NCBI RefSeq assembly: GCF_017220215.1
Contig: NZ_CP071129.1
Location: 248,001 to 312,000 of the forward strand
Origin: Caballeronia sp. M1242
Lineage (GTDB): Bacteria > Pseudomonadota > Gammaproteobacteria > Burkholderiales > Burkholderiaceae
Reading direction: 5' to 3'
DNA length: 64,000 bases
Shown: in pieces, positions 26,285-36,835 of the stretch
Numbering within the stretch: position 1 is the stretch's first letter
Layout: every line of letters starts with the position of its first letter
The notes under the pieces: generated by a model
Seen by the model: the letters and a program-made list of their open reading frames with translations, nothing else
Told to the model about the DNA's origin: nothing
Database searches by the model: none
Program-made: the position numbers and the translations under genes

Positions 26285-27895
26285 ATGAAACGGATTTCAA
26301 TTAAGACTGCGAAGCTAAGACGCGTATGCAGAATCGCCGTGGCAAATATCGTGATCGGCCTCGCTGGTTCGTCGCACGCTTATGCAGCACTGTCGTCGAT
26401 ATCGAACGTCACGCTGTACCCCGGCAGCGCCACGGTCGAGCGGCAAATCAAAGTGCCGGCCAAAAGCACGCGCATCGACATTTCCTGTCTCCCGGCATCT
26501 TTCGATCTGGAGACCCTGCGGCTAACGGCATCGCCGGGCATGCAGCTAGGCGACTTCCGCGCCGACGACACCGAGCAATCGGACGCGCAATGCGCTTCGA
26601 CGGCTCGTGACCAGCGCGTGAAGGCGTTGCAGACGCAACTTGCGTCGCTGAATGCACGCGCTCAGGCGGTCGAGCTTTCCGCCGCGTACCTGAAGAAGGT
26701 CAGCGAGGACAATACGGAGACGGGCGCCAAGATCGGACTGCCGGAAGTCTCGCGGTCGTTGCAGGCGAGCGGCTACCAGGTGTTCACTCAGCGCGACGGG
26801 ATCAAGCGGCAGCAAGACGAAGTACAAAAACGCCTCGACGCGTTGCAGAAAGACGGCAGCGGGAGCAGCGCGACACGCACGATCCACGTTGCCCTCGACG
26901 CACCGAGCGGCGGCGTTTTGACGATCGCGTACGACACGCAGCGCGCCGGCTGGATTCCGGCGTATCAAGCGACGCTGGATTCATCGAACGGAGAACTGAC
27001 GCTCGAGCGCCGGGCGCTCGTCGCACAAGCAACGGGCGAGGATTGGCGCGGCGTGAAGCTGCGGCTTTCGACCGGTACGCCCACGCGAAACACGCGCGCG
27101 CCCGAGCCGGCTGTCTGGCGCTTGGCGATCAGCCAGCCACGCACGGCTTCTGCATCCGCGCCGATGCCAACGCTTGCTGCGCCTCCGCCCGCGCCGCCCA
27201 TGCCCATGCCCGCCGAAATGCGAGCTTCCCAGGACGCGAACACGCCGCTGTTCGCTCCCGTGCAGATCGACGGCGCGTTCATGACGCAGTTCGAGATTCC
27301 GGGAAGAGCCGACGTGCCGTCCGATGCGCAAAAGGTCGGATTCACGCTCGGTAGTCAGCGCATGCCCGTCAAGCTGAGCGCGCGCGTGGTGCCACGGCAA
27401 TCCACGCAAGCATGGCTCATCGCCACGGCGGACCGGCCGAACGGGCTCTGGCCCGAAGGCGATGTCCAACTGCGCCGGGACGGGGAGCAAGTCGGAACCA
27501 CGCGCTGGTCAGACGCACTCGGCGACGACGAACTCGCGCTTTCCTTCGGCCGCGACGAGCAGGTGTTCGTGAGCAAGGCGGACGGCGCGGACTCCACCGG
27601 CGCGTTGAAAGCTCGCGATGGAAGGACATCGAAAACCTTCAGCATGCGCTACACGGTCAAGAACCTGCATCGCACGCCGATTGCGGTGGAGATCGTGGAA
27701 GCGACGCCGATCAGCGACGCGAGCGATCTTGCGGTCAGCACGACTCTCAAGCCGGAACCTGAGGATGCTTCATGGCAGGGGCATCAAGGCATCGTTGCGT
27801 GGAGGCGTTCATTGGCGGCCGGGCAGCAGGCGACCGTGAACGCGAGTTACACCGTGACGTATCCGAGCGATCGCACGGTGTATGGCTTGCCCTGA
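26285..27895 (+). CDS. Secreted DUF4140/DUF4139 (MuiA-like) protein
   Basis: A 536-residue exported protein. A long signal peptide (about residues 1-34, ending SSHAYA) precedes a DUF4140-type domain starting ISNVTLYPGSATVERQI. A coiled-coil stretch follows (about 100-175; QRVKALQTQLASLNARAQAVEL). Then comes the DUF4139 domain (GGVLTIAYDTQRAGWIPAYQATLD; ATGEDWRGVKLRLSTGTP), interrupted by a Pro/Ala/Met-rich linker (PAPPMPMPAE) near residue 305. The family is named after a mucoidy-inhibitor gene, but its mechanism is unknown; a periplasmic or outer-envelope location is likely. GGAAGG just before ATG 26285 beats the in-frame ATG at 26270. It appears monocistronic. Confidence 0.85.
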   Translation: MKRISIKTAKLRRVCRIAVANIVIGLAGSSHAYAALSSISNVTLYPGSATVERQIKVPAKSTRIDISCLPASFDLETLRLTASPGMQLGDFRADDTEQSDAQCASTARDQRVKALQTQLASLNARAQAVELSAAYLKKVSEDNTETGAKIGLPEVSRSLQASGYQVFTQRDGIKRQQDEVQKRLDALQKDGSGSSATRTIHVALDAPSGGVLTIAYDTQRAGWIPAYQATLDSSNGELTLERRALVAQATGEDWRGVKLRLSTGTPTRNTRAPEPAVWRLAISQPRTASASAPMPTLAAPPPAPPMPMPAEMRASQDANTPLFAPVQIDGAFMTQFEIPGRADVPSDAQKVGFTLGSQRMPVKLSARVVPRQSTQAWLIATADRPNGLWPEGDVQLRRDGEQVGTTRWSDALGDDELALSFGRDEQVFVSKADGADSTGALKARDGRTSKTFSMRYTVKNLHRTPIAVEIVEATPISDASDLAVSTTLKPEPEDASWQGHQGIVAWRRSLAAGQQATVNASYTVTYPSDRTVYGLP

Positions 27896-27922
27896 CGTCT
27901 AATATCGCGTGGCGAAGGAGCA

Positions 27923-27953
27923 CGCAGCCCCGGACCTTTAGTTTCGGGCTGCG
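27923..27953. other. Inverted repeat between convergent DUF4139 gene and queF
   Basis: CGCAGCCC and GGGCTGCG form an 8-bp perfect stem around a 15-base loop, between two convergent stops. There is no T-run on either strand, so it is at best a weak bidirectional terminator. Confidence 0.4.
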
Positions 27954-27962
27954 CTTCGGGAC

Positions 27963-28787
27963 TTACTGCCTTGCCAACCGCGCATTATCCGGCATCGGCA
28001 AATTGAAGTTGGTGCGAAACGGATTGATATCCAGCCCGCCGCGCCGCGTATACCGCGCATACACCGCGAGCCGCTCCGGTTTGCACTCGCGCATGATGTC
28101 CATGAAGATGCGCTCGACGCATTGTTCATGGAAGCCGGTATGTTCGCGATAGGACACGATATACCGCAGCAATCCCGCGTGATCGATCTGCCCGCCGTAA
28201 TAGCGGATCTGCACGCTGCCCCAATCCGGCTGCCCGGTAACTGGACAATTCGACTTCAGCAGATTAGAAAACAGCGTCTCGTCGACAGGCGCTTCATCAT
28301 GCGACGCCAACAGCAGCGACGGGTCCGGCGCATAAATCTCGCAATCGAGGTCGAGCCGGTCCAGCGACAAGCCGTCGAATTCTTCCATCGTCAGCTTCCC
28401 GAAATCGGCAGGCGGCACGAGCTGCACCGATACCGTCGCGCCGCACGTCGCGGAGACATCGCGCTTGATGGCGGCGCGCACGTCGTCGATCGAATCGAAC
28501 TGCGTCTGCGCGAACGATCCGAGATACAGCTTGAACGACTTCGATTCGACGATGTTCGGCGACTCCGCCGGCACGAAGAACGTCGCGACCGCGATCTGCG
28601 GCTTGCCGCGCCTGTTCAGCCACGAAAGCTCGTATGCATTCCAGACGTCGGTGCCGAAGAACGGCAGGCGCGCAGGCACGCCGATCTCGTCACGCGCGCG
28701 CTTGCGGTCGATCGGGAAGAGCAGCGAGGGATCGTACTGTTCGGTGTAGTTGACGGCTTTGCCGAGCGGAGATTGGTCGGGTGTCAT
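27963..28787 (-). CDS. queF: NADPH-dependent 7-cyano-7-deazaguanine reductase
   Basis: A 274-residue long-form (YqfC-fused type) QueF. It reduces preQ0 to preQ1 with NADPH in queuosine biosynthesis. The QueF motif ESKSFKLYL lies at residues 81-89, and the catalytic Cys181 is in [12 protein letters not shown], with [12 protein letters not shown] after it. The ATG at 28787 overlaps the stop of the upstream nucleotidase (ATGA), so the two are translationally coupled; the frame open further upstream is antisense noise. It is the third gene of an ilvA / nucleotidase / queF operon. Confidence 0.95.
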   Translation of the reverse strand: MTPDQSPLGKAVNYTEQYDPSLLFPIDRKRARDEIGVPARLPFFGTDVWNAYELSWLNRRGKPQIAVATFFVPAESPNIVESKSFKLYLGSFAQTQFDSIDDVRAAIKRDVSATCGATVSVQLVPPADFGKLTMEEFDGLSLDRLDLDCEIYAPDPSLLLASHDEAPVDETLFSNLLKSNCPVTGQPDWGSVQIRYYGGQIDHAGLLRYIVSYREHTGFHEQCVERIFMDIMRECKPERLAVYARYTRRGGLDINPFRTNFNLPMPDNARLARQ

Positions 28788-29695
28788 GGTGCGTTCGCTA
28801 TGCCGCTGAGAACGTGCCCCGTCGCAGTCACGACGCGGGCCGATTCGCAGTGGCGGATTTGGTCGTCGAAGAAAAAGTCGGGTTCGAATTCGCGCAGGAA
28901 TTCGCCCTTGTCGAGGCCGCCCAGGAACATCGCTTCGTCGATTTCGATGTTCCACGCCATCAGCGTCCGGACCGCGCGTTCGTGCGCGGGAGCGGAGCGC
29001 GCCGTGACGAGCGCGGTGCGAATGTGCATCGGCGACTGGCTTTCGTTGTCGTCGGCGATGCGTTGCAGCTTGTTCAACGCCGCCAGAAGCGGCTTGAGCG
29101 GGCCGCCGGGAAGCGGCGAATCCTTCTTTTGCGTCTCGTGGCCGACGAACGCGCCCAAGCCTTCGCTCTGATATACGCGTTCCGCTTCGTCGGAAAACAG
29201 AACGGCGTCGCCGTCGAACGCGATGCGGATTTCATCAGCATAACGGCTTGCGGCGCGCGGCGTTTCCGGCAGCACGCGGGCGGCGGGAAAGCCCGCGGCG
29301 AGCGCGGCGCGTACGTCGTCCGGATTCGCCGACAGAAATAGCGACGCGCGCAGCGGTTTCAAGTACGCGAAGGGCGACCGGCCGCGCGTGAACACGCCGC
29401 GCTCGATCGCGAGTCCATGCTCGCGGCACGAATGAAACGCGCGCAGGCCGCTGATCGGATCGCTGCGCGACAGAATCACCACTTCGACGCGCTGCTCGTG
29501 CGCGTTCAGCGCCAGCAGCTTGCGAATCAGCCCGAACGCGACGCCCGGTTTCGCGGGCGTGTCGAGCCGCGACCGTTGCAGCGCCTCGTAGCGGGCAAGG
29601 TCGCCCGTTTCGTAGACGCGGTTTTCCTCTTCGAAGTCGAAAAGCGCGCGCGACGAAATCGCGACGACGAGCTTGTCTTCGAGCGTGAAGGCCAT
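28784..29695 (-). CDS. 5'-nucleotidase (PF06189, cytosolic 5'-nucleotidase-I-like)
   Basis: A 303-residue protein recognised by [21 protein letters not shown] at the N-terminus and the HAD-like [16 protein letters not shown] in the middle, with [10 protein letters not shown] near the end. The family dephosphorylates nucleoside 5'-monophosphates. It sits between ilvA (12 bp gap) and queF (4-bp overlap). The coupling to queF hints at a nucleotide linked to deazapurine metabolism, but that is inference. There is no signal peptide. Confidence 0.85.
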   Translation of the reverse strand: MAFTLEDKLVVAISSRALFDFEEENRVYETGDLARYEALQRSRLDTPAKPGVAFGLIRKLLALNAHEQRVEVVILSRSDPISGLRAFHSCREHGLAIERGVFTRGRSPFAYLKPLRASLFLSANPDDVRAALAAGFPAARVLPETPRAASRYADEIRIAFDGDAVLFSDEAERVYQSEGLGAFVGHETQKKDSPLPGGPLKPLLAALNKLQRIADDNESQSPMHIRTALVTARSAPAHERAVRTLMAWNIEIDEAMFLGGLDKGEFLREFEPDFFFDDQIRHCESARVVTATGHVLSGIANAP

Positions 29696-29707
29696 CGCTT
29701 CTCGCCC

Positions 29708-31231
29708 TTACGCGAGGAACAGCTTGTAGACCGGGTTCGCCTGCTCGTCCCACCACGGATAGCCGAGCGTCGCGAGGAAACGCTCGAACTCGGCGTTATC
29801 GGACTGCGGCACCTGAATGCCGACCAGAATCGAGCTGTAATCCGCACCCTGATTGCGATAGTGGAAAAGGCTGATGTTCCAGTTCGGCGCCATCGACGAG
29901 AGGAACTTCATCAGCGCGCCCGGCCGCTCGGGAAATTCGAAGCGCAGGAGGCGCTCGTCCTGCGCGAGCGGCGAATGGCCGCCCACCATATAGCGAATGT
30001 GCTGCTTGGAAAGCTCGTCGTGCGACAGATCGACGGTCGCAAAGCCGTGCTCGATGAACGACGACATCATCTGCGCCGTCTCCTTGCGCGACTTGATCTG
30101 CACGCCGACGAAAATATGCGCGGCGCGCGCATCCGCGATGCGGTAGTTGAATTCAGTGACGCTGCGCGTGCCGACGAGTTCGCAGAAGCGCCGGAAGCTG
30201 CCGCGCTCCTCGGGAATCGTCACGGCGAACACTGCTTCGCGCGCCTCGCCCACTTCGGCGCGTTCCGCGACGAAGCGCATGCGGTCGAAGTTCATGTTCG
30301 CGCCGGAAGTTACGGCGACGAGCGTCTTGCCTTCGATGCCCTCGCGTTCCGCATACAGCTTCGCGCCCGCGACGGCGAGCGAGCCCGCCGGTTCGAGCAC
30401 GCTGCGCGTGTCCTGGAAGACGTCCTTGATGGCGGCGCAGAGCGCGTCGGTGTCGACGGTGAGCACTTCGTCGAGCAGTTCGCGGCACAGCCGGAACGTT
30501 TCCTCGCCGACGAGCTTGACCGCCGTGCCGTCCGAAAACAGGCCGACTTCGCCGAGCGTCACGCGCTCGCCCGCCGTGATCGAGCGCGCCATCGCGCACG
30601 AATCCTCGGTCTGCACGCCGATCACCTTGATCTCCGGCCGCACCGCTTTCACGTACGCCGCGACGCCCGCCGCCAGTCCGCCGCCGCCGATCGGCACGAA
30701 GATCGCGTGAATCGGGCCCTGATGCTGGCGCAGAATTTCCATCGCGACCGTGCCTTGCCCGGCGATGACGTCCGGATCGTCGAACGGATGCACGAAGGTG
30801 AGGCCGCGCTCTTCCTGAAGCTCGACGGCGCGCGCGTAGGCGTCGCTGTACGATTCGCCCGCCAGCACGATCTCGACCGTCGGTCCGCCGTGCGTGCGGA
30901 TGGCGTCGATCTTGACTTGCGGCGTGGTGGTCGGCACCGCGATCACCGCGCGGCAGCCGAGACGCGCCGCCGAGAGCGCCACGCCCTGCGCGTGATTGCC
31001 CGCCGAGGCCGTGATGACGCCGCGCGAGAGCACATCCGCCGGCAGGTTCGCCATCTTGTTGTACGCGCCGCGAATCTTGAACGAGAAGACCGGCTGATTG
31101 TCTTCGCGCTTCAAGTACACGGAGTTGCGCAGGCGCGCCGACAGATTGCGCGCGGGTTCCAGCTCGCTTTCGCGTGCGACGTCGTAGACGCGCGCCGTCA
31201 GCACTTTCTTCAGGTAATCGGGATGGTTCAT
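29708..31231 (-). CDS. ilvA: Threonine ammonia-lyase, biosynthetic
   Basis: A 507-residue protein of the long biosynthetic form, converting threonine to 2-oxobutanoate for isoleucine synthesis. The PLP lysine is in SFKIRGAYNKMA and the phosphate-binding loop in PIGGGGLAAGVAAY. Two ACT-like regulatory domains follow from about residue 325 (VTIPEERGSFRRFCELVG; RLLRFEFPERPGALMKFL), which give isoleucine inhibition. The presence of both domains separates it from the short catabolic TdcB. It heads the operon with the 5'-nucleotidase and queF. Confidence 0.96.
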   Translation of the reverse strand: MNHPDYLKKVLTARVYDVARESELEPARNLSARLRNSVYLKREDNQPVFSFKIRGAYNKMANLPADVLSRGVITASAGNHAQGVALSAARLGCRAVIAVPTTTPQVKIDAIRTHGGPTVEIVLAGESYSDAYARAVELQEERGLTFVHPFDDPDVIAGQGTVAMEILRQHQGPIHAIFVPIGGGGLAAGVAAYVKAVRPEIKVIGVQTEDSCAMARSITAGERVTLGEVGLFSDGTAVKLVGEETFRLCRELLDEVLTVDTDALCAAIKDVFQDTRSVLEPAGSLAVAGAKLYAEREGIEGKTLVAVTSGANMNFDRMRFVAERAEVGEAREAVFAVTIPEERGSFRRFCELVGTRSVTEFNYRIADARAAHIFVGVQIKSRKETAQMMSSFIEHGFATVDLSHDELSKQHIRYMVGGHSPLAQDERLLRFEFPERPGALMKFLSSMAPNWNISLFHYRNQGADYSSILVGIQVPQSDNAEFERFLATLGYPWWDEQANPVYKLFLA

Positions 31232-31756
31232 GCGGAGGACTCGTCAGGCAGGCCGGCTGCGCTTTTTCAGGGCGAAAACATCAATGATAGCCGCAAAGGA
31301 CTGCGTTTCCGGCGCGGCGCAGCATTGACCGACCGGCCGGACGCCTAAAAGCGCGCAAAAAAGCCAAACGGCGGCGAAAATGGGCGCGCAAAAACCCCTT
31401 CGTCGTGCTAGCGGCCGCCAACGGCGATTTTCGCGATGGGTTAGAATTTCTTTTTGCAAATCAGCAATCAGGACCGGCAGATGCACTTGCAGCTTCGGAT
31501 CGAATTTCTGGCGCATGTTCCCCGCGCGCATCACGCGGCGGCCGAGCGGCATGCGCGCCATGCGCGATCGTGGCGTTGATCTCGGGCACATCGAAGGCGG
31601 CGCCGTGAGGCTCGCGGCATCCGCGCAAGCCGGCGCTTTCGGGCGAATCGCCCGCCTTCGCAAACAAAAGTCTCATTCGAAAATCTGCGCCCCCACGCGC
31701 ACCGTCGGCGTCTACGCTTTCAGAAGCCCGCGCGCCGAACCACCGAACCGTCGAAC
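31232..31756. promoter_or_regulatory. 525-bp divergent gap between ilvA and the FAD oxidoreductase
   Basis: No convincing gene. It contains poly-A/T stretches unusual for the region (CAAAAAAGCC, GCAAAAACCCC, TTTCTTTTTGC) and a possible -10 TAGAAT at 31442-31447 on the plus strand, with no good -35. If that is the promoter, the FAD gene has a leader of about 300 bases. A 32-codon frame from ATG 31481 is open but has no homology I recognise and no clear ribosome-binding site. I leave it uncalled. Confidence 0.4.
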
Positions 31757-34700
31757 ATGAACGCACCTCAAGCCTTCGATCCGAACGGCGCCCATGCCGC
31801 CTTGGCGCTCGATATCGAGCCGCGTCTCCGCGAAATTCCCTATAACTACACGTCGTTTTCGGACCGCGAAATCGTCATGCGGCTCCTGGGCGACGAAGCC
31901 TGGGCCGCGTTGGACGAACTGCGCGCCGAGCGCCGCACCGGCCGCTCCGCGCGCATGCTGTACGAAGTGCTGGGCGACATCTGGGCCGTGCGCCGCAATC
32001 CGTATCTGCAAGACGACCTGCTCGACAACCCGAAGCGTCGCGCGATGCTGGTCGAGGCGCTGAACCATCGCCTGACCGAAATCGAGAAGCGCCGCAGCGC
32101 GGACTTGTCGGAGCACAGCGAAGAAGCAGGCAGCCGCGAGCGCGCTGAACGCGTCCAACTGCTCATCGCCGCCGCGCGCCGCGCCGTGGACGACTTCGCC
32201 TCCGAATTCGGCCGCATGGCCGATCTGCGCCGCCGCGCGTCGCGCGTGCTCGGCAAGCAAACGCAGAAGGACAACATTCGCTTCGACGGCCTCGCGCGGG
32301 TTTCGCACGTCACGGACGCGACCGACTGGCGCGTCGAGTATCCGTTCGTCGTGCTGACGCCGGATACGGAAGGCGAGATCGCCGGTCTCATCAAGGCGTG
32401 CTTCGAACTCGGCCTCACCGTGATTCCGCGCGGCGGCGGCACCGGCTACACCGGCGGCGCGATTCCGCTCACGCCGTTTTCGGCGGTCATCAACACGGAA
32501 AAGCTGGAACAGCTCGGGCCGGTCGAGATGACCGACTTGCCGGGCGTCGACCACAAGGTCGCGACAATCTTCTCCGGCGCGGGCGTCGTCACGCGCCGCG
32601 TCACGGAAGCGGCCGAACAGGCCGGCTTCGTGTTCGCGGTCGATCCGACTTCGCTCGATGCATCGTGCGCCGGCGGCAATGTCGCGATGAACGCGGGCGG
32701 CAAGAAAGCGGTGCTGTGGGGCACGGCGCTGGATAACCTCGCTTGGTGGCGCATGGTCGATCCGGAAGGCAACTGGCTGGAAGTCACGCGTCTGGATCAC
32801 AACTGCGGCAAGATTCACGACGTCGAAGTGGCGCGCTTTCGTCTGGACTGGTTCGACGGCAATCGAGCGCCCGGCGAAAAGCTGATTCGCAGCGAAAACC
32901 TCGACATTGCCGGCCGCACGTTCCGCAAGGAAGGGCTCGGCAAGGACGTGACCGACAAGTTCCTGTCCGGGCTGCCGGGCGTGCAGAAAGAAGGCTGCGA
33001 CGGTCTCATCACGTCGGCGCGCTGGATTCTGCACAAGATGCCCGCGCACACGCGCACGGTTTGCCTCGAATTCTTCGGGCAGGCGCGCGACGCCATTCCG
33101 AGCATCGTCGAGATCAAGGACTATCTCTTCGAAACGTCGAAGCAGGGCGGCGCGATTCTCGCGGGCCTCGAACACCTCGACGAGCGTTATCTGCGCGCGG
33201 TCGGCTATGCGACCAAGAGCAAGCGCAACGCGTTTCCGAAGATGGTGCTGATCGGCGATATCGTCGGCAATGACGCCGATGCCGTCGCGCAGGCCACGTC
33301 CGAAGTCGTGCGCATGGCGAACGGCAAGAGCGGCGAAGGCTTCGTCGCGGTGAACGCGGAAGCGCGCAAGCGTTTCTGGCTCGACCGCTCGCGCACGGCC
33401 GCGATCGCCAAACACACGAACGCGTTCAAGATCAACGAAGACGTCGTGATTCCGCTCAACCGCATGGGCGAGTACACGGACGGCATCGAGCGCATCAACA
33501 TCGAACTGTCGATCAAGAACAAGCTGCAATTGCTCGACGCGCTCGAAGCGTTCTTCCGTAATGGCAAGCTGCCGCTCGGCAAGAGCGACGACGCCAACGA
33601 AATTCCGAGCGCCGAACTGCTCGAAGACCGCGTGCAGCAGGCGCTCGACCTGCTCAAGCGCGTGCGCGAACGGTGGACGTTCGTCGGCGAGAAGCTCGAC
33701 TTGCCGCTGCGCGAGGCGCAGCACTATCTGGTGACGCTCGGCTACGAGGCGTTCGCCGAGAGGTTCGCGGATCGCGTGGACGTGCAGCCGGATGCCACGG
33801 TGTTCCATCTCGCGCAGGATCGCACGCTGCGCATTTCGTGGAAGCAGGAGATTCGCGCGGAACTGCGCCAGATCTTCAACGGCGGCGAATTCAAGCCGAT
33901 CCTCGACGAAGCGCAGGCCATCCACAAGCACGTGCTGCGCGGCCGCGTGTTCGTCGCGCTGCACATGCACGCGGGTGACGGCAACGTTCACACGAACATT
34001 CCGGTCAACTCCGACAACTACGAGATGCTGCAGGACGCGCATCACGCGGTGGCGCGCATCATGAAGCTCGCGCGTTCGCTGGATGGCGTGATCTCCGGCG
34101 AGCACGGCATCGGCATTACCAAGCTCGAATTCCTGACGGACGAGGAAATCGGCGATTTCCGCGCGTACAAGAAACGCGTGGACCCGCAAGGCCGTTTCAA
34201 CGCGGGCAAGCTGCTCGAAGGCGCGGACTTGCGCAACGCGTACACGCCGTCGTTCGGGCTGATGGGCTATGAATCGCTCATCATGCAGCAGTCGGATATC
34301 GGCGCGATTTCCGATTCCATCAAGGACTGCCTGCGCTGCGGCAAGTGCAAGCCGGTCTGCGCGACGCACGTGCCGCGCGCCAACCTGCTCTATAGCCCGC
34401 GCAACAAGATTCTCGCGACTTCGCTGCTCGTCGAAGCGTTCCTGTACGAAGAGCAGACGCGTCGCGGCGTGTCCATCAAGCATTGGGACGAATTCAACGA
34501 CGTCGCCGATCACTGCACCGTCTGCCACAAGTGCGCGACGCCGTGCCCGGTGAAGATCGACTTCGGCGATGTGTCGATGAACATGCGCAATCTCTTGCGC
34601 AAGATGGGCAAGAAGAAGTTCAACGCGGGCAACGCGGCGGGCATGTTCTTCCTCAACGCGACGAATCCGCAGACCATCAACATCGCGCGCACCGCGATGA

Positions 34701-35851
34701 TGGGCGTCGGCTACAAGGCGCAGCGTCTCGGCACCGACGTGCTGAAGAAGATCGTCAAGAAGCAGACCGCGCATCCGCCGTCCACGACCGGCAAGCCGCC
34801 CGTCGTGCAGCAGGTGATCCACTTCGTCAACAAGAAGATGCCGGGCAATCTGCCGAAGAAGACGGCGCGCGCGCTGCTCGATATCGAGGACAACAAGATC
34901 GTCCCGATCATCCGCAATCCGAAGACGACGACTGTCGATTCGGAAGCCGTGTTCTATTTCCCCGGCTGCGGCTCGGAGCGTCTGTTCTCGCAGGTCGGTC
35001 TCGCCACGCAGGCAATGTTGTGGGAAGCGGGCGTGCAGACCGTGCTGCCGCCGGGTTATCTGTGCTGCGGCTATCCGCAGCGCGGCGCGGGCCAGTTCGA
35101 CAAGGCGGAGAAGATCGTCACGGACAACCGCGTGTTGTTCCATCGCGTGGCGAATACGCTGAACTATCTCGATATCAAGACCGTCGTGGTGTCGTGCGGC
35201 ACCTGCTACGACCAGCTCGCGGGCTATGAATTCGAGAAGATCTTCCCCGGCTGCCGGATCATCGACATTCACGAGTTCCTGCTGGAGAAGAACATTCGGC
35301 TGGACGGCGTGAAGGGCACGCGCTACATGTATCACGATCCTTGCCACTCGCCGATCAAGACGGTCGATCCGGTGAAGCTCGTGAACGACTTGATGGGCTC
35401 GCAGAACGACGGCTACAAGATTCAGAAGAACGATCGCTGCTGCGGCGAGTCGGGCACGTTCGCGGTCACGCGCCCGGATATCGCGACGCAGGTGCGCTTC
35501 CGCAAGGAAGAGGAAGTGCGCAAGGGCGCGGCCAATCTGCGCGGCATTCCGCTGACGTCGGTTGCGGGCTCGAACGCGATCAATCCGATGAACGCGTCGG
35601 CTGGCACCGCGGGCGCGGCGCCCGGCTCCGTGCTCTCGGCGGGCGACGGCGCGCAGACCGAAGGCACGGACGTGAAGATTCTCACGAGCTGCCCGTCGTG
35701 CCTGCAAGGACTTTCGCGCTACAACGAGGACGCCAACGTCGAGGCGGACTATATCGTCGTCGAAATGGCGCGCAAGGTGCTCGGCGAAAACTGGATGGAG
35801 CAGTACGTCGAACGCGCGAACAATGGCGGTATCGAGCGCGTGCTGGTGTAA
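31757..35851 (+). CDS. DUF3683 / FAD-linked oxidase / Fe-S / CCG-domain oxidoreductase
   Basis: A 1364-residue fusion. An N-terminal DUF3683-type region of about 170 residues is followed by a PCMH-type FAD-binding domain ([19 protein letters not shown], about residue 225). The FAD-oxidase C-terminal domain has MHAGDGNVH (about 736) and GEHGIGITK (about 780). Two 4Fe-4S sites follow ([11 protein letters not shown] about 857, [12 protein letters not shown] about 919), then two Cys-rich CCG modules ([37 protein letters not shown]). This joins in one chain what GlcDEF or a Dld-type lactate dehydrogenase plus LldE-like partner do separately. It probably oxidises a 2-hydroxyacid and passes electrons to quinone. 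The substrate is unknown. Confidence 0.9.
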   Translation: MNAPQAFDPNGAHAALALDIEPRLREIPYNYTSFSDREIVMRLLGDEAWAALDELRAERRTGRSARMLYEVLGDIWAVRRNPYLQDDLLDNPKRRAMLVEALNHRLTEIEKRRSADLSEHSEEAGSRERAERVQLLIAAARRAVDDFASEFGRMADLRRRASRVLGKQTQKDNIRFDGLARVSHVTDATDWRVEYPFVVLTPDTEGEIAGLIKACFELGLTVIPRGGGTGYTGGAIPLTPFSAVINTEKLEQLGPVEMTDLPGVDHKVATIFSGAGVVTRRVTEAAEQAGFVFAVDPTSLDASCAGGNVAMNAGGKKAVLWGTALDNLAWWRMVDPEGNWLEVTRLDHNCGKIHDVEVARFRLDWFDGNRAPGEKLIRSENLDIAGRTFRKEGLGKDVTDKFLSGLPGVQKEGCDGLITSARWILHKMPAHTRTVCLEFFGQARDAIPSIVEIKDYLFETSKQGGAILAGLEHLDERYLRAVGYATKSKRNAFPKMVLIGDIVGNDADAVAQATSEVVRMANGKSGEGFVAVNAEARKRFWLDRSRTAAIAKHTNAFKINEDVVIPLNRMGEYTDGIERINIELSIKNKLQLLDALEAFFRNGKLPLGKSDDANEIPSAELLEDRVQQALDLLKRVRERWTFVGEKLDLPLREAQHYLVTLGYEAFAERFADRVDVQPDATVFHLAQDRTLRISWKQEIRAELRQIFNGGEFKPILDEAQAIHKHVLRGRVFVALHMHAGDGNVHTNIPVNSDNYEMLQDAHHAVARIMKLARSLDGVISGEHGIGITKLEFLTDEEIGDFRAYKKRVDPQGRFNAGKLLEGADLRNAYTPSFGLMGYESLIMQQSDIGAISDSIKDCLRCGKCKPVCATHVPRANLLYSPRNKILATSLLVEAFLYEEQTRRGVSIKHWDEFNDVADHCTVCHKCATPCPVKIDFGDVSMNMRNLLRKMGKKKFNAGNAAGMFFLNATNPQTINIARTAMMGVGYKAQRLGTDVLKKIVKKQTAHPPSTTGKPPVVQQVIHFVNKKMPGNLPKKTARALLDIEDNKIVPIIRNPKTTTVDSEAVFYFPGCGSERLFSQVGLATQAMLWEAGVQTVLPPGYLCCGYPQRGAGQFDKAEKIVTDNRVLFHRVANTLNYLDIKTVVVSCGTCYDQLAGYEFEKIFPGCRIIDIHEFLLEKNIRLDGVKGTRYMYHDPCHSPIKTVDPVKLVNDLMGSQNDGYKIQKNDRCCGESGTFAVTRPDIATQVRFRKEEEVRKGAANLRGIPLTSVAGSNAINPMNASAGTAGAAPGSVLSAGDGAQTEGTDVKILTSCPSCLQGLSRYNEDANVEADYIVVEMARKVLGENWMEQYVERANNGGIERVLV

Positions 35852-35887
35852 TAGCGAAATCGAGGTTTGATTCGCTAGAGGTTTGAG

Positions 35888-36322
35888 ATGGACTGTGTGT
35901 TTTGCCGCGAAGACGGCGGCGAAGTGCTGTGGTCGGACGACGCGTTGCGCGTCGTCCTCGCCGACGAGCCGGACTGGCCCGGCTTTTGTCGCGTGATCTG
36001 GGGCGCGCATGTCGCCGAAATGTCCGACTTGGCCGATGCCGACCGCTTGCGCGTGATGACCGCCGTGAACGGCGTCGAACGCGCGATGCGTCGCGTGCTC
36101 GTGCCCGAGAAAATCAATCTGGCGAGCCTCGGCAATCAGGTGCCGCATCTGCATTGGCACGTCATTCCACGTTTTTCCAACGATTCCCGTTTTCCGTTGC
36201 CCGTCTGGGCGCCGCGCCAGCGCACGGTGTCCGAGGCGCAGCTCGCCAAGCGCCGCGCGCAGGCGACGCTTCTGCGCGAAGCCGTTCGCCGCGAGTTGAA
36301 TCAGGCGTTCGGCCAACCCTAA
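35888..36322 (+). CDS. HIT-family protein
   Basis: A 144-residue histidine-triad protein with NQVPHLHWHVIPRF, the H-x-H-x-H active site of nucleoside phosphoramidate or diadenosine-type hydrolases. CxxC at the N-terminus (DCVFC) resembles zinc-binding HIT relatives. AGAGG precedes the ATG. It lies 36 bp after the giant oxidoreductase and 20 bp before DUF971, in a long plus-strand run. The true substrate is unknown. Confidence 0.9.
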   Translation: MDCVFCREDGGEVLWSDDALRVVLADEPDWPGFCRVIWGAHVAEMSDLADADRLRVMTAVNGVERAMRRVLVPEKINLASLGNQVPHLHWHVIPRFSNDSRFPLPVWAPRQRTVSEAQLAKRRAQATLLREAVRRELNQAFGQP

Positions 36323-36342
36323 CTTAAGAGATAAGGCTCACC

Positions 36343-36753
36343 ATGAGCGGACTGACATCGACGACGCCGATTCCCACCGGCGTCGTTCTGCATTCGAAAT
36401 CCCGCGTGCTGGAATTGCAATACGGCGAGAAGGAGTCGTATCGCGTGCCGTTCGAGCTGTTGCGCGTCTATTCGCCGTCCGCCGAAGTGCAAGGCCACGG
36501 GCCGGGGCAGGAAACGCTGCAGACCGGCAAGCGTGAGGTCGCCATCACGGGCATCGAGCCGGTCGGACATTACGCGCTCCAGTTGAGTTTTTCGGACGGG
36601 CACAATACCGGCATCTATTCGTGGGACATCCTTTACGATCTCGCGACGAAACAGGACGAACGCTGGCGCGACTATCTGACGAAGCTACAAGCCGCCGGCA
36701 TCGACCGCGATGCGCCGATGGCCGCGAAGCCCGCCGGCGGCCACTGTCACTGA
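36343..36753 (+). CDS. DUF971 / gamma-butyrobetaine-hydroxylase-like N-domain protein
   Basis: A 136-residue stand-alone DUF971 domain ([39 protein letters not shown] is the hallmark; core [14 protein letters not shown]). It then has [15 protein letters not shown] and a His/Cys-containing tail (GGHCH). In other proteins the domain accompanies Fe-S carriers (Mrp/ApbC) or BBOX hydroxylase. Bacterial stand-alone forms commonly lie just upstream of ubiE, as here. The role is unknown; a metal or Fe-S related function is plausible from the family and the tail. Confidence 0.88.
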   Translation: MSGLTSTTPIPTGVVLHSKSRVLELQYGEKESYRVPFELLRVYSPSAEVQGHGPGQETLQTGKREVAITGIEPVGHYALQLSFSDGHNTGIYSWDILYDLATKQDERWRDYLTKLQAAGIDRDAPMAAKPAGGHCH

Positions 36754-36835
36754 ACGAACTATGCGCGGCATAACGCCGCGGGCCGGCGCGACGATTGCGC
36801 AGGCAGATACGAACAACATGCGAGGAAAGAGCGCA

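Noticed and set aside
31481..31579. A 32-codon frame in the ilvA/FAD oxidoreductase gap as a leader peptide
   Set aside because: No regulatory codon run, no attenuator hairpin, no clear ribosome-binding site and His/Ala/Arg-rich composition.
31712..36316. A very long open frame on the minus strand opposite the FAD oxidoreductase
   Set aside because: It is antisense to a clearly conserved gene, Arg/His/Ala-rich and without any domain; long antisense frames are expected in GC-rich coding DNA.
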